A stretch of DNA of 64,000 nt from Blasia pusilla (Eukaryota; Marchantiophyta; Marchantiopsida; Blasiales), in contig CM114273.1 of the NCBI GenBank assembly GCA_050084515.1, positions 7,316,001-7,380,000 of the forward strand, in the 5' to 3' direction. The notes beneath the pieces are model-generated. The model saw only the letters and a program-made list of their open reading frames with translations, was not told where the DNA came from and did not search any database. Positions 23,246 to 32,959 of this stretch are shown here, piece by piece; the first letter of the stretch is position 1; each line of letters starts with the position of its first letter. Both the position numbers and the translations under genes were made by a program.

Positions 23246-25032
23246 TACTGATTGGAGCATGTTGGGACTTGGAGCTGTGCTCACCCAACATGACGATGAG
23301 GGTAGAAAGTTTGTGGCGGATTACGCTAGTTGCTCGAACAATGCTATAGAGGCGAAGTATAGCTCGTATGAAGGTGAGTGTTTGGCTGCAGTGTGGGCTG
23401 TTGCACATTTCACGTGTTATCTATTCGGAAACCTCTTTACCATTATTACTGATCATCAACCACTTAAGTGGTTGATGGAGTCCGACAAGCTTACAGGGAG
23501 GCTTGCAAGGTGGGCTCTATTGTTGCAAAAGTATGATTTCCAAGTGGTGCATAGATCCAGGACGCTCAACCAAGATGAAGATGGTTTGAGCCATAACCCA
23601 TAGCCGAGTCAACGAGATGCGACTCGAGCTTGTTGGCATGGAGAGAGTGACGAGGAGTCGTGCGAGGATGGCACGCGTCAGCCTATTTGAGCTTGTTGGC
23701 TATGGAGAGCCTGACTGCTCAGATTTTGACGACGAGGTTTGAAGGAGAGTCCTTAGATCCAGAGGCCAGTGAAGAGACAACAGGTGGCCGAGACATTTAC
23801 GAAAATGGAGTAGTCTTGGAGTACCTGCGTACCGGCAGCGTCGCGAGCACAGTGGGTGCTACAGAGTGGGATTTGATTCTATAGCAAGCCAGACGATTCT
23901 GGTGGGAGGGCACACATGTGTTGCAAGTTTGGGAGGATGGTAGAGTAGGCGTAGTGCCTCATCCTTCATAGAGAGCACATTTGGTGCATCATACCCACGA
24001 GGAGTTGGGTCATTTTGGAGTGAAGTGGACTTATAGCTTGCTCCATATACAGTATTGATGGCGAGGTATGTAGATTGACGTTCAGCAATTTGTTGCCAGG
24101 TGCATGGTTTGTGATCGGGTTCGAGCATCATTCAATGCTTCGACTCAACAATTGCATCCACTTATGATCATGGATTTAGGTTATAGATGGATTTTGGATT
24201 CTGTAGGATCTTTAACTTTGACAGAGCGCCATAGTCGTTATGTGTTGGTGAAGGTTGAGTACTTCTTAAAGTGGATAGAGTTGGTTGCATTGATTGACAA
24301 AGGAGTGAGGGAGTCACATATGCCTTCCTAGATCGAGTGCTGAGTCATTACGCCGTACCAACTGAGGTATTGATAGACCAAGGTACAGAGTTTCGTGGGG
24401 AGTTTCAAGCCTTGTGTGATCAGGCGCTAATTGACCACCGCACCACTGCGCAAGATCATTATGAGGCGGATGGACTAGCGGAGAGGGTTGTGCATACGAT
24501 GAAGAGAGGATTACGCAAGTATGGCTTGCAGAGAGGTCACCTAGGAGATTGGGACCTCCAGTTGCTGTGATTCCCGATGGGATACAGATTCAGCAAGCAT
24601 GCATCCTTGGCGTCTTTCTCACCGTACTTACTATTTTATGGCCGAGAGCCAAATTTAGAGCGGCTATTCTTCGAGATGTTGATGAGGTGTTGAACCTTCA
24701 TGACCTTGATGTTGAACCTTCATGACCTTGATGTATGGATGCGAGCATGTTCTCAGAGGGTTGAGTTGTTCCGAAGAGTGATGTCCATGGCATTTGAGAA
24801 CTTGGCGATTGCGCAACACCGGGATACGTTGAGGTATGCAACTTTTTGGGGAGGTGGTTATCGATCTACAATCAGGAGGTTTCATCAAGGAGACTATGTT
24901 TGCTTGCACTAAACAGCACCCACGACGTTGGATGTGACTACAGGGAGCACCATCTTGAGGGTGCGTGAGATTTTTCTATCATGTGTTCTCTTATTGGAGG
25001 GCCGCGATGGTATGGTTTGGAAGGACCACATA
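23246..25032 (+). pseudogene. Gypsy pol fragment B: RNase H and integrase, cut by an LTR
   Basis: RNase H (to 23603) begins at T-D-W-S-M-L-G-L-G-A-V-L and includes A-K-Y-S-S-Y-E-G-E-C-L and T-D-H-Q-P-L-K-W-L. The integrase zinc-binding region follows (about 23980-24120, H-H-T-H-E-E-L-G-H-F...C-x-x-C-like). The core (24170-24510) has D-Q-G-T-E-F and E-A-D-G-L-A-E-R. The integrase C-terminal region (24700-25032) matches fragment A up to D-G-M-V-W-K-D-H. It stops exactly where the chromodomain-Gypsy LTR begins at 25033, just before the place where fragments A and C carry the PHD-like domain. Stops at several places make it inactive. Confidence 0.75.
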
Positions 25033-26060
25033 TGTTGCGATCCTCATAACCAAACGAACACCAAATAGGCACCAAGCAAAATATCAGAACTCTAGTGGAC
25101 TCACGCTACGATGATTGCGCTTTAGAGAGGCTTTTGGAAAGGTCTCTTGGAAAAGTCCAAGAGACGAAACACACAACAGAGTAATACATTTCATGGGTAA
25201 GTGGTCACGACCAAGAAACCTAGACCAAACGTGAACCAAGACTTGAGATGAGTTGAGTCTTGGAAGGTTGGTTGCCAAAGAGGTGAGAACCAATTCCGGA
25301 ACACGACTAGCATTTGGGGAATTTGACTGTGTTTTGGACCATACCATTCAATCCCAACATGCATTTGGGACAAGTAAGGGCGAGCTGGAAAGCTTATCCT
25401 AAGATGCTTCCAAAGCACCAAAGATATCGGCAAACGCATTAGTATAGGCTGAGATATTGGCCAAAAAAGACTGTGAGAACAATCGGATTGAGGGCCAATA
25501 TGAGGGGCCCGGCTATCTTTCCCTAAAGTTAGGGGGATCCCGGTGATCCTTTGAAGTACTAGTAAGGGGGAGTCTTTCCAAGAAATCTTGGAACACGAAC
25601 CCCACTTTGAGCACCAAACACTGTCTCAAGGGCATGGGATGGAACGAGAGTTTGGCATTGGAACTCAAAACCCAAACCTGATCCAAGGGAGTGGACTTCA
25701 TAAGCCACACTTGGATTCCAACCCATGATTCATTTTCATGATTCACAGCTAGGGACTCATTGGATGCCCATTGGACAGTTGGAACCGCCAGGCACGAAAC
25801 GCCATTTGAAGTTCCTGAACCGACTAGAAACTCTGTCCCAAGTCTTTCGAGACTTTCCTGTGTTGTAAACCCCAAAATTAGGAAGGTTGAGCTTGATGAG
25901 AGGCCTAGTCAAGAACTCAGCAAGCTAGACGTGCTGATTGATCCAGACCTGACTAACGTGAGTGTGTGTTTGGATGTAGATCAACGTTGAGAGCGTGTCC
26001 TACTGGACGCACGCTTCAGCAACAACAAGATTAACATTCAAGGAGAGTAGGCTCATGACA
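25033..26060 (+). repeat. 5' LTR of chromodomain Gypsy, copy 1
   Basis: This 1,028-base LTR starts TGTTGCGATCCTCATAACC and ends CTCATGACA (TG...CA). It matches the solo LTR at 58360-59380 along its length, the truncated LTR at 27868-28386, and the inverted copy at 57065-57972. It is followed after two bases by a primer binding site. It is inserted into Gypsy fragment B. Confidence 0.8.
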
Positions 26061-26062
26061 CG

Positions 26063-26074
26063 TGGTATCAGAGC
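26063..26074 (+). other. Retrotransposon primer binding site
   Basis: TGGTATCAGAGC two bases after the LTR is the standard plant site complementary to the 3' end of initiator methionine tRNA, used to prime minus-strand DNA synthesis. Confidence 0.8.
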
Positions 26075-26080
26075 AATTCC

Positions 26081-26645
26081 TTGGTGAGCGTGAACTTGGG
26101 ATTGTCTAAGATCTGGACGTTTGAGAAGAACTCAAGCAAGGAGACCTTGACGCTCAACGAGGAATGCAAGAGACGAGCAGGAGATATGAGAAAGCGAGGA
26201 CTTGCAAATGGCGACCAAGGGCGAAGAACCAAGGAAGTCACAAGTCAAACTAAAAAATCTGAGAGACGAATCAATGACTGACGGCGAGCCAGAGGAGGAC
26301 ATAGCGACTCCCAAAGCGCCGAGTCCCAGACGTGAGGATGTCCCAAATGCTCATCTTTTTGTAGGGCCTTCGGCTCCAAACTCAAATGACCCGGCCCTTT
26401 ATGTCCAAATGATGGATTTGATGAAGGTGATGATGGACCAAATGGCCCAACAAAGCAAGCTAATCATTGAACTCAAGTCGAATGGAGCTTCTAGTTTCGG
26501 CAAGAAGCTTTGTGAAATTTTTTTTCCAATGCCATTCATAGGAATGGGGTGTTCTCGAAAAGTGAGCGCGTTTCTAACGGAGCTCAAACTTTACTTTGAA
26601 GCGCAAAGGGCAGAGGAGCGGGACAAGGTGACAGTAGTCACGTTT
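26081..26645 (+). pseudogene. Truncated gag of chromodomain Gypsy, copy 1
   Basis: Two overlapping frames (26081-26281 and 26202 onward) match the gag start of the copy at 28.4 kb: N-L-F-V/H-L-F-V-G-P, M-M-D-L-M-K-V-M, L-T-E-L-K-L-Y-F. Homology stops at about 26645 in the middle of V-V-T-F-L, where LTR sequence of the other Gypsy family begins. The remaining gag, pol and 3' LTR of this copy are missing. Confidence 0.65.
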
Positions 26646-27073
26646 CTATCACCCTCTACAATAGATCAAAAGCCAATGAGGTGACCTGCCAGCATTGGTT
26701 AGAGTGGAGAGGGCTTGGGAGATCGATGGAAGGGGTTATATCTCCAAGAGAGAGAGAGCTTGAGAGCTTATTCTCTCTTTGTTGAACCTCTTGGCATGAG
26801 GCGTAGGAGCTGTGGTCTTCCTTGCCTTGTGTGTATAACCCAAGCCTCTCATTAGGAGAGTAAGTTTGGTTTGACATGAGAGAGAGAGTGCACACCATAG
26901 AGAGCTTGGTGTGCGATGTTGAGAGAGAGATGCGGTTGATTTAATTTGAGATATATTTTGGTACTTCTTGTCTCGTTGTTTGGATGTTATGAGTTAGCAT
27001 GGGATCGTGCGTGTTTATATGTATGTTCGGTGACAGCGATTTATGATGTGTAGCGATGTGTATGCACATGACA
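26645..27073 (+). repeat. LTR fragment of the PHD-type Gypsy family
   Basis: The segment matches the 3' half of the LTR at 59467-60364. Shared phrases are CTCATTCTCTCTTTGTTGA-like, CCTCTTGGCAT, CCTTGCCTTGTG and TAACCCAAGCCTCT. It ends GATGTGTATGCACATGACA. It is followed directly by integrase C-terminal sequence, so the rest of the element between them was deleted or rearranged. Confidence 0.55.
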
Positions 27074-27690
27074 TTGGAGATGGGATATAGATTCAACATG
27101 TTGGCATTCTTAGTGTTTTTCTCACTGTACTTGTGCTTTATAGCCGGGAGTTGGATTTACCTATGGCCATTTGTTAAGATGCTGGTGAGGTGTTGAACCT
27201 TGATGGCCTTGATAGGTAGATGTGAGCATGTTCTCAGAGGAGTGAGTCGTTATGGAGAATGATGCCCATGGTATTTGAGAACTTGGTGATTGCACAACGT
27301 TGGGATACATTGAGGAATGCAACTATTTGGGAGGGTTGTTATTGACTGACTATCCGGAGTTTTCATCAAGGAGACTTTCTCTACTTGTGGCATACGGCAC
27401 CCATAACCTTGGATGTGACCGTATGGCATACTATTTTTAGAGTGCGAGATGTTTTGTCATCTAGTGTTCTCTTATTGGAGGAACGCGATGGTATGGTTTG
27501 GAAGGACCATGTGCGTAATTATGCGCCATGTCACCTTCCTAACTTTGACGATATAATTGTTCCAAGCTTAGTAGTGATTCGTGCAAGCTTGCATTGTATG
27601 TTATGTGGTTCCGCCCATGGTGCAACTATTATGCTAGTTTATGATGGATGTTCAAAAGGATAGTACATCGCATGTCTCACGTCACCTCTC
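27074..27690 (+). pseudogene. Gypsy pol fragment C: integrase end and PHD-like domain
   Basis: It starts in the integrase core tail (M-G-Y-R-F-N-M) and runs through the C-terminal region to D-G-M-V-W-K-D-H-V-R-N-Y-A-P-C-H-L. A PHD-like cluster follows: C-M-L-C, then M-L-V-Y-D-G-C-S-K-G, a stop, then a degenerate end. The tyrosine at the usual third-cysteine position is the same as in fragment A. The 92-codon open frame 27385-27663 is the best preserved part. Confidence 0.65.
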
Positions 27691-27693
27691 ACT

Positions 27694-27867
27694 CTTATAC
27701 CCTTGGGAAGAGCCAAAAATCTCTTCCCCCAAAAATAACCCTATCAACGATAACCTGTGTGCCCAGGTTACCAGATGATCGTTGATTTGGTCAATGGATC
27801 ACCTAACAGACTAAAACCAAAATAGGGAAATCGCCAGAAACGACATTCCCGACACAACAGACTAGTC
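27694..27867 (+). repeat. Copy of the repeat block found at 18.46 and 18.80 kb
   Basis: CACTCTTATACCCTT, AAGAGCCAAAA, CTCTTCCCCCAAAAATA and CCAAAATAGGGAAAT recur here and at 18456-18600. The block abuts the PHD-like domain on its left and a truncated LTR on its right. Confidence 0.5.
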
Positions 27868-28386
27868 GGATTCCTCGAATTACTAGTAAAGGAGGAGTCT
27901 CTCCAAGATGTCTTGGAACATGAATCCCACTTTGAGCACCAAACGACGTCTCAAGGGCATGGGATGAAACGGGAGTTTGGAGTTGGAACTCGAAACCCAA
28001 ACCTGATCCAAGGGAGTGGACTTTGTACGCCACACTTGGATTCCAACCCGTGATTTATTTTGTGTGAGTCTCGGTTAGAGACTCATTGGATGCCCATCGG
28101 ACAGTTGGAATCTTCAGGAGCAAAATGCCCTTTGAGGTTCCTGAACCGACCTGAAAGACTATCCCAAGTCTTTCGAGACTTGCCTGTGTTGTAAGCCTCA
28201 AAACTAGGAAGGTTGAGCTTGATGAGAGACCGAGATGATAACTCGGAAAGTTAGCCCGCTGATTGATCTAGATCCGACTAAGCAGAGTGTGTGTTTGGAT
28301 GTAGATCAGCGTTGAGAGCATGATCTATTGAATGCATGCTTCCGCAACAACAAAGATTAATGTTCAAAGAGAGTAGGCGCACGACA
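27868..28386 (+). repeat. Truncated 5' LTR of chromodomain Gypsy, copy 2
   Basis: This is the 3' half of the LTR defined at 25033-26060, from the ACTAGTAAAGGAGGAGTCTC region to GCGCACGACA. The first half is missing. The gag-pol remnant follows directly. Confidence 0.75.
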
Positions 28387-28388
28387 CG

Positions 28389-28400
28389 TGGTATCACAGG
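28389..28400 (+). other. Degenerate primer binding site
   Basis: TGGTATCACAGG stands where copy 1 has TGGTATCAGAGC. The last four bases are altered. Confidence 0.6.
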
Positions 28401-28406
28401 AAATCC

Positions 28407-29325
28407 TTGGTGAGCGTGAACTTGGGGTCGTGTAAGATCTGGATATTTGAGAAGAACTCAAGTAGGGAGACCTCGACGCTTGAGGAGGAATGCAAGAGAC
28501 AAGGAGGAGATGTGAGAAAGCGAGGACTCGCAAATGGCCACCAATGGGGAAGAACCAAGGAAGCCGTGAGTCAAATGAAAAAAGCCAAGAGACAAATCAA
28601 TGACGGACCGTGAGCCAGAGGAGGAGATGGTGACTCCCAAAGTGTCGAGTCCCATACATGAGGATGTTCCAAACGCGAATCTTTTTGTGGGGCCTTTGGC
28701 TCCAAACTCAAACAACCCGGCCTTTTATATCCAAATGATGGATTTGATGAAGGTGATGGCGGACCAGATGGCCCTACAAAACAAGGTGATCATAGACCTC
28801 AAGTCGAATGGAGCCTCTAGTTCTGACAAGAAGCTTTGTGAGACAAATTTGCCAACGCCATTCAAAGGAATGGGAGTTCTCGAAAAGTGAGCGAGTTTCT
28901 AACGGAACTCAAACTTTACTTCGAAGTGCAAAGGGCAGAGGAGAAAGACAAGGTGACTATGGTGGTCACGTTTTTGAAGGATCACGCTCTCCACTGGTGG
29001 AAGGCTTGCCGTGAAGAACATTTGGGCCATGGAAGAACTTTGAGTTAGGAAGAGTTCAAGGGGTTGATTGGTAACTGATTCACTCCCGAATTTTAGGAGT
29101 ATCGTGATGGCATGGAGTTTGTGATGTTGTGCCAAAACGGATCCTTTAGCCCTTATGTGCGAGAGTTTAATGCATAAATGAGCATACTTTCCACGGATGA
29201 ATTTACAAAGAAGGTGATCTTCTTAAGTGGACTCAAACCGAGTGCCGAAAAGGCCCTCTTTCGTATGCCTCACATTCTAGAGATGTGCGTGGAGCTTTTG
29301 AGGCTAGCGGATAGGGGACGATGAA
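28407..29325 (+). pseudogene. gag of chromodomain Gypsy, copy 2 (broken)
   Basis: The frame 28600-28890 carries N-L-F-V-G-P-L-A-P-N-S and M-M-D-L-M-K-V-M, like copy 1. After a frameshift near 28888, the capsid-like part continues with L-T-E-L-K-L-Y-F, H-A-L-H-W-W-K-A and V-I-F-L-S-G-L-K-P, interrupted by several stop codons. The zinc knuckle expected at the gag end is not visible. Confidence 0.65.
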
Positions 29326-29379
29326 GTCCAAAACCAAAAACCCTTTGAGTGCCCAAAGGGTTTAGGGTTTAGTATACAT

Positions 29380-29691
29380 ATGTCTAAGGAATGTGTGAGG
29401 CCCAAGGTTAGTAAACCAAGTATGATTGTGTTTTCTGCTAAGCACTTATCGGCGGGAGATCTAGATGCATCTCTCCAAGTCACCAAGAGAACGCCCAATT
29501 TGGTTTACCTAGGATCCAAGATCGCTAATTGCGATGTGATGTTGCTCGTTGATACAGGTGCTTCGCACTCATTCTTGAGCCCGAGAATCGTGAAGGTGTT
29601 AGGATTGCCAACCACTAAGGCAGATGAACCCATTAGGGTAGGATTCGTCGGAGGCAAGTCCCACCAGACCTCAGAGCTGGTTTTAGGCTAG
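29380..29691 (+). pseudogene. Retroviral-type aspartic protease, copy 2
   Basis: An open frame with the active-site motif D-T-G-A-S-H-S-F at about 29548-29571, and the flanking L-L-V before it, as in Ty3/Gypsy proteases that process Gag-Pol. A TAG at 29689-29691 separates it from reverse transcriptase in the same general reading direction. Confidence 0.75.
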
Positions 29692-30603
29692 TTGTGTTGC
29701 AACATGGATGGAATTGATGGAGTCTTGGAGAACAAGTTCTTGGATGCATATGAGGTGGAACTGCGTCCAAGACCTTTGAGGTTGAGCGTCTTGGTTAACG
29801 GCAAACGGACAGACGTCAGATTAGTTCGTGAAGTTCCTAGAAAGACGGAGTTGGTGAACGCCATCACGAGGACGAGTTTGACCAAGTTAGAGAAAGGATT
29901 CTTTTGGTTGATGAGACAAGTAGAGGATGATGCAAGTTTGAGATGGAGAGATCAGAACTCAGCTTCAAGGGGAATCCCTGAAACACTCAAGAGAGTTGTG
30001 AAAGAATCTAGAGATGTGTTGACTAAGGAGCTTCTGATTGAGTTGCCACCACATAGGGTAGTTGATCATAAGATAGAGGTGATACTCGGATCTCAACCAC
30101 CTTCAAAGGCACCATATAGGTTGAATCCAGAAGAACTTGATGAGTTGAAGAAACAGTTGGGTGAATTCGTAGAGAGGGGTTACATCCAAACTAGCAAGTC
30201 ACCCTATGGAGTGCCTGTTCTCTTTGTGAAGAAGAAAGATGGAAAGTTGAGACTCTGTGTTGATTACCAGGTAGTGAATAAAGTGACGATAAGGAAAAAC
30301 TATCCTCTTTCGAGGATGGATGACCTCTTTGATCGATTATCAGGTGCCAAGTATTTCAGCCGGATTGACCTAAGATCAGGAAATTATCAGATTCGGATTG
30401 CCGAAGCAGATGTAAAGAAGACTGCGTGTAGGACGAGATACGGTTCATTCGAGTTTGTGGTAATGCCTTTCCGTCTTTGTAATGCGCCTCCAACGTTCAC
30501 CACTTTGATGAACTCCATCTTTCATAAGGAGACGGATGAGTTTGTGATCATCTACATAGATGACATACTCATCCATTTGGAAACACTAGAGGAGCACGCT
30601 TGA
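29692..30603 (+). pseudogene. Reverse transcriptase, chromodomain Gypsy copy 2
   Basis: This 303-codon frame covers the linker and most of the RT palm and fingers. It shows [24 protein letters not shown], and the catalytic Y-I-D-D at about 30554-30565. The canonical PFGLCNAP reads [12 protein letters not shown] ends the frame at 30601-30603, after which the thumb continues. Confidence 0.85.
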
Positions 30604-30606
30604 CAT

Positions 30607-31246
30607 TTGAAGATGGTGTTTGAGAAACTTAGGGCAAATGATCTGTATGCGAATGCGGATAAGAGTGAGTTTGGTTTGACGAAGATCAAGTTTTTGGGCC
30701 ATGTGGTTAGTGCAGTTGGAGTGAATCCAGACATGGAGAAGGTAAATACAATTGCCGAATGGGAACCGCCTTCCACTGTGAAGGGGATGAGGAGGTTCAT
30801 CAAAGCGGTCTAGTTTTACCGGACATAAGTGAAGAAATTTTCGGGAATAGTGAAACCTCTCACACATTGGATTGTCAAGTTTGCCAACACAACATGGACC
30901 GAGGAAGTAGATAAATTTTTGATCGAGTCAAGGAGATCCTCTCATAGGAACTAGTTATGAAGCTTCCGCAGTTCGACCAACCGTTCGAGGTGCACACACT
31001 GATGCTATTGATTTCGCGATTGCAAGAATGTTGGTGCAAAAAGGAAGACTTATAGCATACGAGAGCAAGAAACTTAGCGACACCAAAAGGAGATGGCCCA
31101 CTCATGAGAGAGAGTTGTTTGCGGTGGTTCATTGCTTGAGGAAGTGGCGTCACTATCTGGGACTTCACAAGACTCGAGTATTCACCGATAACATATCGCT
31201 CAAGTATTTTGAGACCCAGGATTGCGTAACACCAAAGCAACTTTGA
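30607..31246 (+). pseudogene. RT thumb and RNase H, chromodomain Gypsy copy 2
   Basis: The thumb (F-L-G-H-V-V-S near 30694-30714, then R-R-F-I-K-A) is followed by a stop at 30811 and frame changes. RNase H follows at about 30985-31246, with A-Y-E-S-K-K-L-S, H-E-R-E-L-F-A-V and V-F-T-D-N. It is broken and inactive. Confidence 0.75.
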
Positions 31247-31258
31247 TGGCATGATACC

Positions 31259-32616
31259 TTGGCGTTGACGAATGTGGAGCTAATCCACAAGCCGAGGAAA
31301 GACAATGTCATTCCAAATACGTTAAGTCGTAGGGATGAGCATATGCCATCGATGACACAAGTCTTGAGAGCAATGTTTCCTAATGAAACAGACCTAGAAA
31401 GAAGGATTCATGAAGGATTCCTCAAAGGATGCACAAGCAAGTGAGTACCTTGGGAAGTTGAAGAAGGGCGAGAAGATGGCCAATCTAAGTTTGAGGCACG
31501 GCTTGCTAAGGTTTAAGCAGAGCAGGATCTATGTAGGCCAAGGCAAGCTACGGATCAAAGTGTTTGTGGAATGTCATGATAGACCTTTGACAAGACACAA
31601 AAAGGAGAAATTCACACTTGCTATTTTGGCCAAGAGGTTATTCTGGCCCAACATGAAAGAAGATGTTGCTCAATATGTGAAGATTTGCGTTACCTGTCAA
31701 GCGAACAAAGTTTCTTATGCAAAGAAGCAAGGCTTACTTTGTCCTTTTCCGATCCCGGAGGGACCCTTGCAAAGCATTAGCATGGATTTCATTACGAGTC
31801 TTCCAGAATCTAAGGGATACAACGCTATACTTATGATAGGTGATCGGTTTAGCAAGTTGGGGAGGTTTGTGCCGACGAGAGATACTGCGACGGCCTATAC
31901 GACTTCCCGACTGTTGGTGGATGGTTGGTGTCAAGCTCACGGATTGCCTAGGAATGTCCGATCGAGATCCAAAGTTTACCAGTGCCTTTTGGAAACATCT
32001 ATTCAGGAGGTTCATGACAAAACTCAACTTTAGTACGGCCTTCCATCCTCAAACAGATGGGCAAATGAAAAAAGTAAACTCAGTCGTGAACCAGTACTTA
32101 AGGAATTACGTGAGTGTGGACCAAAGAGATTGGGAAAAATGGCTAAGTATGGCTGATTATTGTTACAACTCGACCAAGCATTTTGCAACTAGAGAATCTC
32201 CATTTCTTGTGGCATATCAAAGAGAACCAGAAGGGCCTCTTGACTTGGCTCTTTCGAGGGGCGCTACATTGGCACACACTCATCAAGCAACGGCAAAATG
32301 TTTGTTAGTGGAAATGCACGAACGACAAGAGCGAGCGAGGAGAAGTCTTGCCAAAGCTCAACTAAGGTACGTGAAGCATGCTAACAAAAGTCGATGCCAA
32401 GTGAGTTTCCAAGTTGGGGAACAAGTGTGGTTGAGTGTAAAGAATCTCACTCTTCCGAAGGAATTGTTAGCCAAGTATGCTAGACTCTATGTGATCAAGG
32501 CAAAGTTGTTTGAGGATATGTACACATTGCAGTTGCCAAACGAGTTCAAGATTCACCCAACTTTCCATGTGTCATTATTGAAGAAGTGTCTTCAAGACAA
32601 TGTGCGTTTGGAATAA
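31259..32616 (+). pseudogene. Integrase, chromodomain Gypsy copy 2
   Basis: The zinc-binding H-H-C-C region (near 31570-31715, ending C-V-T-C-Q-A-N-K) and the core (M-D-F-I near 31780; D-R-D-P-K-F near 31962) are visible. The third acidic residue sits in H-P-Q-T-D-G-Q-M-K-K-V-N, where related elements have T-E-R-V-N, so the catalytic glutamate appears replaced by lysine. A frameshift near 31950-31965 splits the core between two frames. The C-terminal G-E-Q-V-W-L and H-P-T-F-H-V-S-L-L-K-K are intact. A TAA at 32614 cuts off the chromodomain. Confidence 0.85.
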
Positions 32617-32622
32617 AGGATT

Positions 32623-32826
32623 GTGTTGAGACCACAACCGATCAACACAAATGAGGAACCAGAGTTCAAGGTGGAGACCATTATGCGTTCCAGACGTAGA
32701 GCCGCCATGTATGAGTACTTTGTCAAGTGGAAAGGCTACCATGTGAAAGAGGCGACTTGGATTGCGGAGGCAGATCTTGAACATGTACAAGAGGCGTTGC
32801 TAGGCTTCAAATGGATGCAAGAATAG
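32623..32826 (+). pseudogene. Chromodomain at the integrase C terminus
   Basis: The sequence Y-F-V-K-W-K-G-Y-H-V-K-E-A-T-W-I, then E-A-D-L-E, is a clear chromodomain. In chromoviruses this module is thought to steer integration to modified histones. Its presence assigns this element to the chromovirus branch of Ty3/Gypsy. It is separated from the integrase frame by a stop. Confidence 0.85.
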
Positions 32827-32959
32827 GCACAAACGTTAGTACATGGCGAAGCAAAGGACATAACTTCTGACCGGGAAGCTTGGGCCGATAATCCGTTGTA
32901 ACTAGAAAAGTTTAGTTGTTGCAATAAAGAATGCATGGATTTGGAGATTTGATGCTAGT

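Larger units (their letters stand above)
27868..32950 (+). mobile_element. Decayed chromodomain Ty3/Gypsy retrotransposon, copy 2
   Basis: The order is truncated LTR, degenerate primer site, gag, protease, RT, RNase H, integrase, chromodomain, all on the plus strand. The 3' LTR is absent. At about 32950 the sequence passes into a different Gypsy lineage. At least five stops or frameshifts and a changed integrase catalytic residue make it inactive. Confidence 0.85.
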
